A stretch of DNA of 64,000 bases from Halalkalibacter krulwichiae. Its GTDB lineage: Bacteria; Bacillota; Bacilli; Bacillales; Bacillaceae_D. The position numbers and the translations under genes are program-made. Shown piece by piece: positions 9,461 to 18,457 of this stretch. The DNA is taken from assembly GCF_002109385.1 (NCBI RefSeq), contig NZ_CP020814.1:2689501-2753500 (forward strand), given 5' to 3'. The notes under the pieces are model-generated. The model searched no databases, was not told the origin of the DNA, and was given only the letters and a program-made list of their open reading frames with translations. Numbering within the stretch: position 1 is the first letter of the stretch; every line of letters starts with the position of its first letter.

Positions 9461-9685
9461 CTAATCCACGATGTCTAATCGAACTCGCTGGTTTGGCGAT
9501 GAAGCGTATAATACAGTCCTTATCGCTCTAGCTGTTCGACCTTGTTTTCCTATCACTTTCCCCATATCATCAGGATGAACGGTTAACCGTATGTTAAGGG
9601 TTTGACCCTCATTTACTTCATCAACTTGAACGTAGTCAGCGTGGTCTACAAGTGATTTAACAATGTGTTCAACTAACGCTTTCAT
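9461..9685 (-). CDS. khpA: KH-domain RNA-binding protein KhpA (YlqC)
   Basis: This 74-residue protein is a single KH domain. The GXXG loop appears as IGKQGRTARAIRTVL (about residues 44-58), followed by the RVRLDIVD end. KhpA partners with KhpB/Jag and binds RNA; in related bacteria the pair affects cell division and cell length. The ATG follows AAAAGGAGAATACAAA. It lies downstream of rpsP, but with a long hairpin between them, so its expression may differ from that of rpsP. Confidence 0.95.
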   Translation of the reverse strand: MKALVEHIVKSLVDHADYVQVDEVNEGQTLNIRLTVHPDDMGKVIGKQGRTARAIRTVLYASSPNQRVRLDIVD

Positions 9686-9725
9686 TTTGTATTCTCCTTT
9701 TTATTTTATTTAATAAAAAGAGAAG

Positions 9726-9805
9726 GCGGTGGCTTCATTCGCTGCAAGTCTAATCTCAGAAAACAATCTAGATTAACTTAACTCTTGCAAGACTCCGCAC
9801 ACCGC
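9726..9805 (-). repeat. Long nested hairpin between rpsP and khpA
   Basis: Arms nest in order: GCGGTG (9726-9731) with CACCGC (9800-9805), TGCAAG (9743-9748) with CTTGCA (9784-9789), and TAATCT (9751-9756) with AGATTA (9770-9775). On the minus strand it is followed by CTTCTCTTTTTATT, so it may act as a partial terminator or mRNA stabiliser between the two genes. Confidence 0.65.
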
Positions 9806-9836
9806 TTATAGACTTTTATTTTTATAAAAATCTATC

Positions 9837-10109
9837 TTACTTTTGGTTTTTTGCGTTGTGAAGCTTTTCCATTAATCCTTCTTTAGAGAAAAGGTTACGA
9901 ACTGTATCAGAAGGTTTAGCACCTTTTAACATCCAGTCAAGAGCTTTTTCTTCAGAAATTTCAACCTTAGCTGGTTGAGTTAATGGGTTGTACGTTCCAA
10001 TCTCTTCGATGAAACGTCCATCACGCGGTGCGCGTGAATCTGCTACTACTACACGATAAAATGGGGCTTTCTTTGAACCCATACGCTTTAAACGAATTTT
10101 TACTGCCAT
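9837..10109 (-). CDS. rpsP: 30S ribosomal protein S16
   Basis: S16 (90 residues) is an assembly protein of the 30S subunit. The opening [19 protein letters not shown] and the [15 protein letters not shown] motif are diagnostic. The ATG at 10109 lies 8 nt after GGAGGT; the frame is open 10 codons further upstream without support. It heads the rpsP-khpA cluster and has its own promoter directly upstream. Confidence 0.99.
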   Translation of the reverse strand: MAVKIRLKRMGSKKAPFYRVVVADSRAPRDGRFIEEIGTYNPLTQPAKVEISEEKALDWMLKGAKPSDTVRNLFSKEGLMEKLHNAKNQK

Positions 10110-10145
10110 TCGTGGACACCTCCAAAAATATTCACACAATAGTTT

Positions 10146-10174
10146 ATAATATCATCAATTTTTCTAATTGGCAA
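10146..10174 (-). promoter_or_regulatory. Sigma-A type promoter for rpsP
   Basis: On the minus strand TTGCCA (10174-10169), a 17-base spacer and TATTAT (10151-10146). Both hexamers match five of six consensus bases. It lies in the gap between ffh and rpsP. Confidence 0.75.
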
Positions 10175-10194
10175 CTAGAAAAAGCGACTTCCTT

Positions 10195-11553
10195 TTAAAA
10201 TGGAAGCTTGAAGCCTCCAAGACCTTTCCCTCTTTTCTTACCTTTTCCAGAGGTCATACCAGTCATTTGTTTCATCATTTTTTTCATGTCTTCAAATTGT
10301 TTGAGAAGGCGGTTTACATCTTGAATTGTTGTCCCGCTCCCTTTTGCAATTCGACGACGTCTGCTCGCATTCATTAAACTTGGATCTTTCTTCTCTTGTT
10401 TTGTCATGGAGCGAACAATTGCTTCAACTTTATTAATTTGCTTGTCATCGACTTGCAAATCTTTCATGCCTTTTGCTTTATTAAAACCAGGCATCATACC
10501 AAGTATTTCATCTAATGGACCCATATTTCGAACTTGATCAAGCTGCTCTAAGAAATCATCAAATGTAAAATCCATCGTTCGCATTTTTTTCTCAAGCTCT
10601 CGAGCCTTCTCTTCATCGACATTAGATTGTGCTTTTTCAATTAACGAAAGCACATCTCCCATACCTAGTATTCTCGAAGCCATGCGATCAGGGTGAAACG
10701 GTTCGAGTTGATCGATTTTTTCCCCCATACCAGCGAATTTAATTGGTGTATTCGTAACCGCTTTGACCGATAACGCAGCACCACCACGTGTATCGCCATC
10801 TAGTTTCGTTAATACAACTCCTGTAACATCAAGTTGTTCATTGAAACTCTCAGCTACATTTACAGCATCTTGTCCAGTCATTGCATCAACTACAAGTAGA
10901 ATTTCATCAGGTTTAGCGATGTCTTTAACTCCTTGTAATTCAGCCATCAATGTTTCATCGATATGCAAGCGACCTGCTGTATCTATTAAAACATAATCAT
11001 GATGATCTTCTTTCGCTTTTGCAATTGCTTGCTTTGCAATTTCAATGGGACTAACTTGATCACCCAGTGAAAAAACAGGCATATTCAATTGCTTACCTAA
11101 CGTTTCTAACTGCTTAATCGCAGCTGGACGATAGATATCAGCTGCTACTAAAAGTGGATTGCGATTATGTTTCTTTCTAAGATGATTCGCAAGTTTTGCT
11201 GTTGTTGTTGTTTTACCGGCACCTTGCAACCCTACCATCATGACTACAGTAGGCGCTTTAGGTGCAACAGCAATCTTACTTTGCTCCCCACCCATTAAAG
11301 AAGTTAACTCTTCATTTACTACTTTAATAACTTGTTGCCCGGGTGTTAAGCTTTTCATTACTTCTTGGCCAAGCGCTTTCTCTTTCACATCTGCAATAAA
11401 TTTCTTAACAACTTTAAAGTTCACATCCGCCTCAAGCAGAGCAAGTCGAACTTCACGCATCATATCCTTTACGTCTTGTTCACTTACCTTCCCTTTACCA
11501 CGGATTTTCGTTAACGTTTCTTGCAGTCGCTCCGCTAAACCTTCAAAAGCCAT
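10195..11553 (-). CDS. ffh: Signal recognition particle GTPase Ffh
   Basis: Ffh (452 residues; SRP54) binds signal sequences of nascent membrane and secreted proteins together with 4.5S/scRNA. The N domain is followed by the GTPase G domain: GLQGAGKTTTTAKL (about residue 108), DTAGRLHIDE and TKLDGDTRGGAA. The C-terminal M domain is rich in methionine (DMKKMMKQMTGM) and ends with a basic glycine-rich tail. It follows ylxM by 11 nt, with TAGGAGG upstream of the ATG. Confidence 0.99.
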   Translation of the reverse strand: MAFEGLAERLQETLTKIRGKGKVSEQDVKDMMREVRLALLEADVNFKVVKKFIADVKEKALGQEVMKSLTPGQQVIKVVNEELTSLMGGEQSKIAVAPKAPTVVMMVGLQGAGKTTTTAKLANHLRKKHNRNPLLVAADIYRPAAIKQLETLGKQLNMPVFSLGDQVSPIEIAKQAIAKAKEDHHDYVLIDTAGRLHIDETLMAELQGVKDIAKPDEILLVVDAMTGQDAVNVAESFNEQLDVTGVVLTKLDGDTRGGAALSVKAVTNTPIKFAGMGEKIDQLEPFHPDRMASRILGMGDVLSLIEKAQSNVDEEKARELEKKMRTMDFTFDDFLEQLDQVRNMGPLDEILGMMPGFNKAKGMKDLQVDDKQINKVEAIVRSMTKQEKKDPSLMNASRRRRIAKGSGTTIQDVNRLLKQFEDMKKMMKQMTGMTSGKGKKRGKGLGGFKLPF

Positions 11554-11564
11554 GTTGTCGCCTC

Positions 11565-11894
11565 CTAGTCCAATTTCTCAAGAGAGTCAAGCAGTGACAT
11601 GATCTCTTCAGGAGTCGCGTTATTTTCCATTGCTACTTTCATCTGAGCAACAAGTTCTGCCCGCTTTTCAAATTTTAAGAGGAGCTTTAACTTGTCTTCG
11701 TAGTCTTCAAGCATCGCTTCAGTCCGCTTTATATTGTCATATACAGCTTGACGACTAACTTCAAATTCTTCAGCAATTTCACCTAACGAGAAATCATCCA
11801 AGTAATATAAAGACATATACTTACGCTGTTTCTGTGTTAGCAATGACTGGTAGAAATCGAATAAGTAATTCATCCTAAGCGTCTTATCTAACAC
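11565..11894 (-). CDS. ylxM: YlxM/p13 family helix-turn-helix protein
   Basis: A 109-residue protein with a helix-turn-helix that resembles the sigma-70 region 4 ([20 protein letters not shown], about residues 29-48). YlxM is found next to ffh in most Bacillota and has been described as an SRP-associated factor that modulates GTPase activity in streptococci; a role here is inferred from that. The start is GTG at 11894, 8 nt after AAGGAG. It is the first gene of the ylxM-ffh unit. Confidence 0.93.
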   Translation of the reverse strand: MLDKTLRMNYLFDFYQSLLTQKQRKYMSLYYLDDFSLGEIAEEFEVSRQAVYDNIKRTEAMLEDYEDKLKLLLKFEKRAELVAQMKVAMENNATPEEIMSLLDSLEKLD

Positions 11895-11936
11895 ACAACC
11901 AACTCCTTGTTAAGTGATTTCCCTTTACGAGATATC

Positions 11937-11965
11937 ATGTTACAACATCAACGATTAAGTGTCAA
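11937..11965 (-). promoter_or_regulatory. Sigma-A type promoter for ylxM-ffh
   Basis: On the minus strand a perfect TTGACA (11965-11960), a 17-base spacer and TAACAT (11942-11937), about 40 bases before the GTG start of ylxM and just after the ftsY stop. Confidence 0.7.
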
Positions 11966-11982
11966 GTTTTTTTCTTAACATC

Positions 11983-12978
11983 TCAAGATTCTTCTTCTAC
12001 TTCTGCCTCAACTAGCTCACGAAACAGCCCATAAACAAACTGTTCTGCCTCAAATTCCTGTAAATCGTCAATTTTTTCTCCTAGTCCAACGAATTTCACT
12101 GGAATATCTAGTTCATGCCGGATCGCAAGGACAATTCCTCCTTTTGCCGTCCCATCTAACTTTGTTAAAACGATTCCAGAAACGTCCGTTGACTGACCAA
12201 ATGTTTTTGCTTGAGACATTGCATTTTGTCCTGTAGTTGCATCAAGTACCAATAATACTTCATGCGGTGCTCCTGGAACTTCTCTCTCAATGACTCGTTT
12301 TACTTTCTCAAGCTCTTTCATTAAATTAACTTTGTTTTGTAAGCGTCCTGCCGTATCGCATAACAATACATCAATATTACGCGACTTAGCCGCCTGTAAC
12401 GCATCATACATTACTGCCGCTGGATCCGAGCCTTCTTGTTGCTTAATTACATCAACTCCAACTCTCTCTCCCCAAACTTCAAGCTGTTCAATTGCACCTG
12501 CTCTAAATGTATCACCAGCTGCCAACATGACTGATTTCCCTTGCCCTTTTAGATAATGAGCAAGTTTTCCAATAGATGTCGTTTTACCAACTCCATTTAC
12601 ACCTACAACTAAAACGACAGTCATTCCATTTTCTTGTATATTTAGACGTTTATCGTCGCCTTCTTTTTCAAGTAGTTCAGCCAATTTCTCAGAAATAACT
12701 GGCTGAATCTCTTTCGTGTCTTTAATATTACGAAGGCGCACTTCATCTTTAAGGTCATCAATTAATTCCATTACTGTTGTTACACCCACATCAGAACTTA
12801 TTAATAGTTCTTCTAGCTCTTCAAAAAAGTCTTCGTCAACTTTTCGGTATTTATAAACGAGTTCATTCATTTTCCCGACGAAAGAATCTCTCGTTTTTTC
12901 TAGACCCGTTTTAAATTTATCCGTTACGTCTGTCGTTTGATTTGTTATTTTTTCTTTTAACTTCTTAAAAAAGCTCAT
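11983..12978 (-). CDS. ftsY: Signal recognition particle receptor FtsY
   Basis: FtsY (331 residues) is the membrane-associated receptor that docks SRP-ribosome complexes at the Sec translocon. The short form lacks the long acidic A domain and starts with an amphipathic basic helix (MSFFKKLKEKI), as in Bacillus. GTPase motifs are GVNGVGKTTSIGKLA (about residue 129), DTAGRLQNK and TKLDGTAKGG. It lies 72 bases downstream of smc, in the order rnc-smc-ftsY. Confidence 0.99.
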   Translation of the reverse strand: MSFFKKLKEKITNQTTDVTDKFKTGLEKTRDSFVGKMNELVYKYRKVDEDFFEELEELLISSDVGVTTVMELIDDLKDEVRLRNIKDTKEIQPVISEKLAELLEKEGDDKRLNIQENGMTVVLVVGVNGVGKTTSIGKLAHYLKGQGKSVMLAAGDTFRAGAIEQLEVWGERVGVDVIKQQEGSDPAAVMYDALQAAKSRNIDVLLCDTAGRLQNKVNLMKELEKVKRVIEREVPGAPHEVLLVLDATTGQNAMSQAKTFGQSTDVSGIVLTKLDGTAKGGIVLAIRHELDIPVKFVGLGEKIDDLQEFEAEQFVYGLFRELVEAEVEEES

Positions 12979-13049
12979 AAAATCACCTAACTTTCTATAA
13001 ATTTAACGATTGTTAATTATGTTGTCTGTATTGGTACATTGTAAGGGCA

Positions 13050-16000
13050 CTAACGCCTTTGAACAGGCTCTAAAATATCATTGGTTTCTTCCAACCTAAC
13101 AGAGACGAGTCTAGAGACACCAGATTCTTGCATCGTTACCCCGTAAAGGACATCAGCCTCTTCCATCGTTCCTTTCCGGTGAGTAATCACTATAAACTGA
13201 GTTGCTTCACTGAACTCTTTTAAGAAGTGTGCAAATCGACTGACGTTCGCTTCATCAAGAGCAGCCTCTACTTCATCAAGTACACAAAACGGCACTGGAC
13301 GTACTTTTAATATAGCAAAGAGTAAAGCAATTGCCGTAAGCGAACGTTCGCCCCCTGATAAAAGACCTAGATTTTGCATTTTCTTCCCCGGCGGTCTGGC
13401 AATAATTTCAACCCCCGTTAATAGTAAATTATCAGGATCGGTTAAAATAAGATCTGCTTGTCCTCCCCCAAATAATTGACTGAAAACCTTTTGAAAATGA
13501 GTTCGAATTTGAACATATGTTTCATAGAAACGCTTAGTCATTTCTTGATCCATCTCAGAGATTAAATCATGCAACGTCGTTTTAGCTGCTTGTAAATCAC
13601 TCTGTTGTTCTGACAGAAAATCGAACCTCTCTTTCACACGCTCATATTCTTCAATTGCCCCTAAATTCACTGTGCCCAGCTCTTCAATTGCTAACCGGAC
13701 CAATTTGACCTTAGTTCTAGCCTCTTCAGGGTCCATTGTAAGCTTGTGATGTTCCTTTGCTGCTTGGAAAGATAGTTCATATTCTTCTTGTAGATGAGTA
13801 AGGCGATTATCTAGATCTACATCCATTCGATTCACATTCACTTCAATTTTACGGCACTCTTCAGCTAAATACTGCAATTCCCCTTGCTGCTTCTTCAGTT
13901 TATGCTCAAGCTCAGCATAAGCTAGCTCAACCTGCTCTCTCTCTTCTTTCATCTTTGTAATTTCTGTAGCAAGTGCAGCTTTTTGGGAACGGGTATGAAT
14001 AATCCTTTCGTCTAAACTTGATTCACCATTCGAACGGTCAGACATTTCCCCCATCAATAACTCAAAATGATCATTTAATTCAATTAGTTCTTCTTCTAAC
14101 TGTTGCTTAGTGGACGTTAACCGTTTCACTTGTCCTTCGAGTGCGAGGAAGCGTTCTTTAGCTGCTGCTAGATCGATTTTCTCACTTATTAGCTCTTCTT
14201 GCACCTTCTCTCTTGAAGTGCGTTGTTCTTTTCGTTGCTGTTCCAACTGTTGTACGAGCTGCTCTAAGTGAGTAGAGCTTTCTACGACAATTTTATATTT
14301 TTCATCTAATTGATTCAAACGCTCTTGGATCCGCTTAATTTCATCAGCATATCCTAATTTATCTCGGTCAAACCTTACAAAAGAGTCATCGGACCTTTCA
14401 AGCTCGCGTTCAAGGTCACGGACACTCGCCTTAGCTTCTTGAACAGAAGAACGCATTTCTTCCCCTTTTCTTCTAAGTTCTTCTATCTGATCTTCTACTA
14501 AAGAACGTTTCTCCTTTAATTCCTTCACATCTTCTTCAAGCTGCTTTGTTACTGTTGACAACTTACTCAATTTCTCTTTAAGTTCATCTAACTCACGCTT
14601 ACGGCCTAGAAGTGGTGTCTGCTTCTGTTTAACGGAACCTCCTGTCATTGATCCACCTGGATTAACAACATCTCCATCAAGAGTCACAATTCGAAAACGA
14701 TGTCCTACCAACCTTGCTAATTCATTTGCCCCTTGAAGTGAAGAGGCAATCACAACATTTCCAAGAAGGTTCGAGATTACATTTTCATACTTGTTGTCAA
14801 AAGTTAAAAGCGTAGAGGCAATTCCAACATAATCATTATGCTGCTTCATCTGTTCCATTTGAAAATGCGGTATTGATTTAGGCTTCATTACAGGGAGTGG
14901 AAGAAATGTAGCACGCCCAATTTTATTTTGCTTCAAATATTGGATCGCTTTTCGAGCGTCGCCTTCTGATTGCGTTACAATGTGCTGAGACGCTCCACCT
15001 AGCGCTATCTCAAAAGCAACTTCATACTCTTTTGGTACTTGAATCAATTCTGCTACTGCTCCAATTACACCTGTTAACTTTCCTTCTCTTGCTTTAAGAA
15101 TTTCTTTAACTCCATGGAAAAAGCCTGAGAAGTCCGCCTGCATTTCATCAAGTACATCGACTCTTGATTGTATACGTTGTGTCATCTGATAGGATTCATA
15201 CAGCTGTGATTCTTTTTTATGATAGCGTTCTTTCAATTGATCAAATTTCTTCGAACAATCTCGATACTCGTCACTAACCTGATATAATTGCCCTTCCTTT
15301 TCTGCTAAATTCTTTCGCGCTCGCTCTAATTGATTTACTAACTCTTGTCTATCCTCTAGCAAATCCTTATTTTCTGTAAGAAGTCTATTTTGTTTCACTT
15401 CTTGTTGACGCAGTTGTTCTTCTAAATAGCGACGCTCATTACGAATACTTGCTTGCTCATTTAAACCTTCAATATAGTCAGATTTAAGCTGATCAATCTC
15501 CTCTTCGATATCTGTGTCTGACCGATCAATTATTTGCTGTTTTTTAGATACCGTATTTTCAAGCTCTTTTAGCTTTTCTTTCGCTTTTCGCCATTTGTTT
15601 TGTTCTTCATTCCACTCTTTGTCAACAGTCTCTAATTGAAACGACTTATCTTTGATCGATCGTTCGAGCTGATCTTTGTTATGAGTAGCATTTTTTCTTC
15701 GTTCTTTTAGAACTTCACGTTTACCTTCATTCTTTTCTAACTCTTCACTAACTTGTAACAATTCTTCTTGCAGTTGGGTAAACTTAGCAGATAATTCACT
15801 CGTTCTAGTTCGCAATGACACTCTCAGTTGTTCCATTTCATCTAGTGCTTGCTGCCTTTTTTCATATGAACCCATTAAAGATTGAAGTTTTGCTTTTTGA
15901 GTTGTCCAAGTATGATGTAATTCGTCAATTTCGAATACGAGTAACGCAATCTCTACTTCTTTTAACTCTTCTCGTTTATGTAAATAATCTTTAGCAATAG

Positions 16001-16628
16001 ATGCTTGGATTTCTAACGGTTCAACCTGACCCTCAAGCTCATGTAGGATATCTTCAACCCTTAAGAGGTTTTCCTGTGTTTCGACCAGTCGTTTCTCTGC
16101 TTGGATTTTCCGGTTTTTATATTTTAATACACCCGCCGCTTCTTCAAAAATCACACGTCGATCTTCTGCCTTGTTGCTTAAAATTTCTTCGACCTTACCT
16201 TGACCGATAATTGAATACGCTTCTCTACCTAAACCTGAATCTAAAAACAAATCGACGATGTCTTTCAACCGACAAGGCTGCTTATTGATCATATATTCGC
16301 TTTCGCCAGAGCGATATACCCTTCTTGTTACACTGACTTCACTATAGTCAATCGATAGATGCTGATCCTCATTATCCAAAATCAAACTAACTTCCGCAAA
16401 ATTTAGCGGTTTTCGATTTTCACTACCCGCAAAAATAATATCCTCCATTTTTGCGCCTCGTAATGATTTCGCTGATTGTTCACCTAGAACCCAACGAATA
16501 CTATCTGATATATTACTTTTTCCACTTCCGTTTGGTCCAACTACTGCTGTAACTCCTGGAACAAAATCAATATTGATTTGTTCAGCAAAAGACTTGAACC
16601 CCACGACTTCTAGTCGCTTGAGGAACAT
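13050..16628 (-). CDS. smc: Chromosome partition protein Smc
   Basis: Smc (1192 residues) is the ATPase core of the SMC-ScpAB condensin that organises and segregates chromosomes. Walker A is GPNGSGKS at residues 31-38. Two long coiled coils flank the hinge (about 500-680, with GGSVKQKQTPLL at its end). The ABC signature LSGGERSLTAIALL and Walker B PFCVLDEVEAALDE are near the C-terminus. The ATG at 16628 follows GGGGGAAGG; an ATG 27 bases upstream is not preceded by such a site. Confidence 0.98.
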   Translation of the reverse strand: MFLKRLEVVGFKSFAEQINIDFVPGVTAVVGPNGSGKSNISDSIRWVLGEQSAKSLRGAKMEDIIFAGSENRKPLNFAEVSLILDNEDQHLSIDYSEVSVTRRVYRSGESEYMINKQPCRLKDIVDLFLDSGLGREAYSIIGQGKVEEILSNKAEDRRVIFEEAAGVLKYKNRKIQAEKRLVETQENLLRVEDILHELEGQVEPLEIQASIAKDYLHKREELKEVEIALLVFEIDELHHTWTTQKAKLQSLMGSYEKRQQALDEMEQLRVSLRTRTSELSAKFTQLQEELLQVSEELEKNEGKREVLKERRKNATHNKDQLERSIKDKSFQLETVDKEWNEEQNKWRKAKEKLKELENTVSKKQQIIDRSDTDIEEEIDQLKSDYIEGLNEQASIRNERRYLEEQLRQQEVKQNRLLTENKDLLEDRQELVNQLERARKNLAEKEGQLYQVSDEYRDCSKKFDQLKERYHKKESQLYESYQMTQRIQSRVDVLDEMQADFSGFFHGVKEILKAREGKLTGVIGAVAELIQVPKEYEVAFEIALGGASQHIVTQSEGDARKAIQYLKQNKIGRATFLPLPVMKPKSIPHFQMEQMKQHNDYVGIASTLLTFDNKYENVISNLLGNVVIASSLQGANELARLVGHRFRIVTLDGDVVNPGGSMTGGSVKQKQTPLLGRKRELDELKEKLSKLSTVTKQLEEDVKELKEKRSLVEDQIEELRRKGEEMRSSVQEAKASVRDLERELERSDDSFVRFDRDKLGYADEIKRIQERLNQLDEKYKIVVESSTHLEQLVQQLEQQRKEQRTSREKVQEELISEKIDLAAAKERFLALEGQVKRLTSTKQQLEEELIELNDHFELLMGEMSDRSNGESSLDERIIHTRSQKAALATEITKMKEEREQVELAYAELEHKLKKQQGELQYLAEECRKIEVNVNRMDVDLDNRLTHLQEEYELSFQAAKEHHKLTMDPEEARTKVKLVRLAIEELGTVNLGAIEEYERVKERFDFLSEQQSDLQAAKTTLHDLISEMDQEMTKRFYETYVQIRTHFQKVFSQLFGGGQADLILTDPDNLLLTGVEIIARPPGKKMQNLGLLSGGERSLTAIALLFAILKVRPVPFCVLDEVEAALDEANVSRFAHFLKEFSEATQFIVITHRKGTMEEADVLYGVTMQESGVSRLVSVRLEETNDILEPVQRR

Positions 16629-16662
16629 TTTCCTTCCCCCTAACATTATTAACAACTAATCT

Positions 16663-16671
16663 ATTTTACCA
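16663..16671 (-). promoter_or_regulatory. Candidate extended -10 element for smc
   Basis: TGG-TAAAAT on the minus strand lies 35 bases before the smc ATG, with no good -35. A local promoter is plausible because a plus-strand gene with a strong terminator separates smc from rnc. Confidence 0.35.
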
Positions 16672-16757
16672 TATGACACTCTCTAATTACAGACAGTGAG
16701 GACAAATGAACAACACTGTGATACGATAATAATATTAATGAAATAGGAGTGAATTTG

Positions 16758-16979
16758 ATGAATCTTGAAGCAAATACACGTGACAATATTGAGTACATGA
16801 TAGAAGCCATTAAATCAAAACTGCAAATCGTTAATGCTTCCGCACTTAATTCGAAAAACTTCGATACCGATCAATATGAGGATTTACGTGATATTTATGA
16901 AATGATTGAGCGCAAATCATCGTTCTCAGTAAGTGAACTTGATGCGATCGTTACCGAATTAGGAAAACTCAGAAAGTAA
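16758..16979 (+). CDS. UPF0435/DUF1128 family protein (YfkK-like)
   Basis: A 73-residue acidic helical protein with the pattern of the DUF1128 family (YfkK of B. subtilis): an N-terminal IxxMIEAIKSKLQIVNAS helix and a C-terminal ending SVSELDAIVTELGKLRK. Function is unknown. I choose the ATG at 16758 because AGGAG lies 8 nt upstream; a GTG 9 bases earlier overlaps that site. It is on the opposite strand to its neighbours and sits between rnc and smc, whereas in B. subtilis yfkK is elsewhere. A strong terminator follows. Confidence 0.85.
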   Translation: MNLEANTRDNIEYMIEAIKSKLQIVNASALNSKNFDTDQYEDLRDIYEMIERKSSFSVSELDAIVTELGKLRK

Positions 16980-16990
16980 TCATTCAACAC

Positions 16991-17031
16991 AAAAGAAATG
17001 TCCTCAAAAAACGGAGGACATTTCTTTTTTT
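16991..17031 (+). terminator. Intrinsic terminator after the DUF1128 gene
   Basis: AAAGAAATGTCCTC pairs with GAGGACATTTCTTT around a short A-rich loop and is followed by T residues. On the minus strand the T run is weaker, so it may only partly stop transcripts that come from rnc. Confidence 0.9.
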
Positions 17032-17076
17032 ACTCATATATTAGTTACACTACACGGTTAAAAATAGTCAATATTG

Positions 17077-17874
17077 TTATTTTAATTTTTCCTGTTCACT
17101 CAATTTCATTAACGCTTGCTGAGCTGCATGCTGCTCAGCTTCCTTCTTCGAACGTCCTGTTCCAATCCCAAGTGCAGATTCATTTAATTGAACTTCAGAG
17201 ACGAATTCTCTATTATGAGCAGGGCCACGTTCTTGTACAATGATGTATTGAATCTGTCCAAGGTTATCTCGTTGTATATATTCTTGAAGCTGACTTTTAA
17301 AATCCATCATATGTGAAAAAGCACCTTCATTTATTTTCGGATAGATTGTATCGTTCAAAAACGAAAATACAGCTTCAAGGCCTTGGTCAAGATAGAGAGC
17401 TCCGATAAATGCTTCAAAAACATCGGCAAGCAAAGCTGGCCTAGCACGTCCCCCTGTCATTTCCTCCCCTTTACCAAGTAAAACGATATTACCAAAACTA
17501 AGTTCTTCTGCAAATTGCGCTAACGATGGCTCACATACGATCGAAGCCCGAAGTTTCGTCATATCACCTTCACTCATCGCTTTGAATTTTTTAAACAAGA
17601 ATTGAGAGATAGCTAATTCCAGTACTGCATCTCCCAGAAACTCTAATCGTTCATTATCTTGAAACGAATAAATCCGATGTTCATTGACATACGATGAGTG
17701 AGTAAATGCTTGCACTAGAAGTTTTTTATTTTCAAAAGGTAAACCTATTTGTTCCATTAACTCATTAAATTTTTTCTTTTGTTCTTCAGTAAGGATCATC
17801 TTTCTGTTCCCACGACGGCGGTCATTTCCGAAATGGTTTCTAGATTTTCGTTGGTACTTCGAAGATTGTGGCAT
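17077..17874 (-). CDS. rnc: Ribonuclease III
   Basis: RNase III (265 residues) cleaves double-stranded RNA in rRNA and scRNA maturation and in mRNA decay. The signature [15 protein letters not shown] (about residue 75) carries catalytic acidic residues, with the second acidic set in [19 protein letters not shown] double-stranded RNA-binding domain closes the protein ([16 protein letters not shown]). The ATG at 17874 ([10 protein letters not shown]) lies 5 nt after GGAGGTT; the N-terminus is a basic extension longer than in B. subtilis. Confidence 0.98.
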   Translation of the reverse strand: MPQSSKYQRKSRNHFGNDRRRGNRKMILTEEQKKKFNELMEQIGLPFENKKLLVQAFTHSSYVNEHRIYSFQDNERLEFLGDAVLELAISQFLFKKFKAMSEGDMTKLRASIVCEPSLAQFAEELSFGNIVLLGKGEEMTGGRARPALLADVFEAFIGALYLDQGLEAVFSFLNDTIYPKINEGAFSHMMDFKSQLQEYIQRDNLGQIQYIIVQERGPAHNREFVSEVQLNESALGIGTGRSKKEAEQHAAQQALMKLSEQEKLK

Positions 17875-17920
17875 AATAACCTCCAACATATAAATTAGCA
17901 ACCATTGTGTAAAAGTTTCT

Positions 17921-17994
17921 GTTCAAAAAGGTGGATGCATCTTTATCCTTTTATCATCTAGAGCATCCTCTTTTCTAAGCTGACCTTTTTGAAC
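17921..17994. repeat. 74-base palindromic element between rnc and acpP
   Basis: Perfect 12-base arms GTTCAAAAAGGT (17921-17932) and ACCTTTTTGAAC (17983-17994) enclose inner arms GGATGC (17933-17938) and GCATCC (17963-17968). The centre is AT-rich. It could be an mRNA structure in front of rnc or a small dispersed intergenic repeat. The rest of the gap holds only the terminator after acpP. Confidence 0.7.
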
Positions 17995-18039
17995 AACCTC
18001 TTAAAGCACAATGACGTTTTTAGTAAATTGTTTAAAGGA

Positions 18040-18068
18040 AGTCCCACATGGAAAAACCATATGGGACT
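18040..18068 (-). terminator. Hairpin terminator after acpP
   Basis: AGTCCCATATGG pairs with CCATGTGGGACT with one G-U pair and a 5-base loop, just after the acpP stop. The following sequence is TTCCTTT, a moderate T run. Confidence 0.6.
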
Positions 18069-18075
18069 AACTACC

Positions 18076-18309
18076 TTACTGACGGCTGTTTATGTAATCA
18101 ACTACATCAGCTACAGTTGAAATTTTCTCTGCCTCTTCATCAGAGATTTCAAGATCGAACTCATCTTCAAGCTCCATCACAAGCTCAACCACATCTAATG
18201 AATCTGCGCCTAAATCATCTTTGAAAGAAGCTTCTGGCTTTACCTCAGCCTCTTCAACACCTAGACGATCTACAACGATTTTTGTAACACGTGATAATGT
18301 TTCTGCCAT
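18076..18309 (-). CDS. acpP: Acyl carrier protein
   Basis: ACP (77 residues) carries growing fatty acyl chains on a phosphopantetheine arm attached to the serine of [10 protein letters not shown] (about residue 37). The protein is very acidic ([19 protein letters not shown]), as usual. I place the start at the ATG at 18309, 9 nt after AGGAGG; an ATG 6 bases upstream is too close to that site. It follows fabG but has its own promoter, as for acpA in B. subtilis. Confidence 0.98.
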   Translation of the reverse strand: MAETLSRVTKIVVDRLGVEEAEVKPEASFKDDLGADSLDVVELVMELEDEFDLEISDEEAEKISTVADVVDYINSRQ

Positions 18310-18412
18310 ATTCATTCACCTCCTCTCAAGAATAAACCTAACTAGTAACACTAATTTATATTTAACGCTTTTACCTATTCATTATATTTCAAAAAGGACG
18401 AAGGCTAGGAGA

Positions 18413-18441
18413 ATTTTACCGGTGAATCCTTCTTCTGTCAA
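18413..18441 (-). promoter_or_regulatory. Sigma-A type promoter for acpP
   Basis: On the minus strand a perfect TTGACA (18441-18436), a 17-base spacer and TAAAAT (18418-18413). It lies between the fabG stop and acpP and gives a leader of about 95 nt. Confidence 0.8.
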
Positions 18442-18457
18442 GCTAAATTTCTAGTCT

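Noticed and set aside
11565..11894. ylxM as a sigma factor
   Set aside because: The helix-turn-helix resembles sigma region 4, but the protein is short, lacks region 2, and sits next to ffh like other YlxM proteins.
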